A DNA stretch of 5,969 nucleotides from Frankiales bacterium (GTDB taxonomy: Bacteria > Actinomycetota > Actinomycetes > Mycobacteriales > SCTD01), in the NCBI GenBank assembly GCA_025965735.1, contig JAOPWK010000006.1, positions 1 through 5,969 on the forward strand, read 5' to 3'. The translations under genes and the position numbers were made by a program. This document shows positions 5,134 to 5,969 of this stretch, piece by piece. The stretch's first letter is position 1. Each line of letters begins with the position of its first letter. The notes under the pieces were generated by a model. It did no database searches. It worked only from the letters and a program-made list of their open reading frames with translations, and had not been told where the DNA came from.

Positions 5134-5969
<836 letters not shown>

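Overview
The window is a very GC-rich stretch of chromosome with dense, short-spaced genes and GTG/ATG starts, typical of a high-GC actinobacterium. A DUF222/HNH (13E12-repeat type) gene, atypical SDR oxidoreductases and an actinobacterial-looking ClpB support that. The genus cannot be fixed from the sequence. Nothing here is clearly mobile: there is no transposase, integrase, tRNA, rRNA or CRISPR array.

Layout, left to right. (1) The 3' part of an unrecognised single-pass membrane or secreted protein on the + strand (2-529). (2) A minus-strand run of three genes read from 2872 down to 526: a classical short-chain dehydrogenase, an NAD-dependent epimerase/dehydratase-like protein, and pyrE (orotate phosphoribosyltransferase, the fifth step of UMP synthesis). 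The last two are 5 bp apart, so they are probably co-transcribed. pyrE converges on the first gene and their stop codons overlap in a single CTAG. (3) A + strand gene for a small cysteine-containing lipoprotein, starting divergently 52 bp from the dehydrogenase. It is split by an apparent one-base deletion near 3498, and its C-terminal part continues in another frame to 3691. (4) A + strand DUF222/HNH endonuclease-like gene (3756-5072). Its leaderless-looking promoter resembles the actinobacterial RecA-independent DNA-damage (PafBC-type) motif. (5) A strong GC-rich hairpin (5088-5124) that can fold on either strand, followed by the C-terminal part of clpB on the minus strand, running off the right edge.

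Functionally this is a mix: housekeeping genes (pyrE, clpB) on the minus strand, two oxidoreductases of unknown substrate, and two + strand accessory-like genes (broken lipoprotein, HNH nuclease) lying between the pyrE group and clpB. I did not find a convincing new multi-gene system. The points most worth a second look are the frameshifted lipoprotein with a ribosome-binding site and TGATG junction inside it, the damage-type promoter of the HNH gene, and an extra Cys/His cluster inside the HNH protein.
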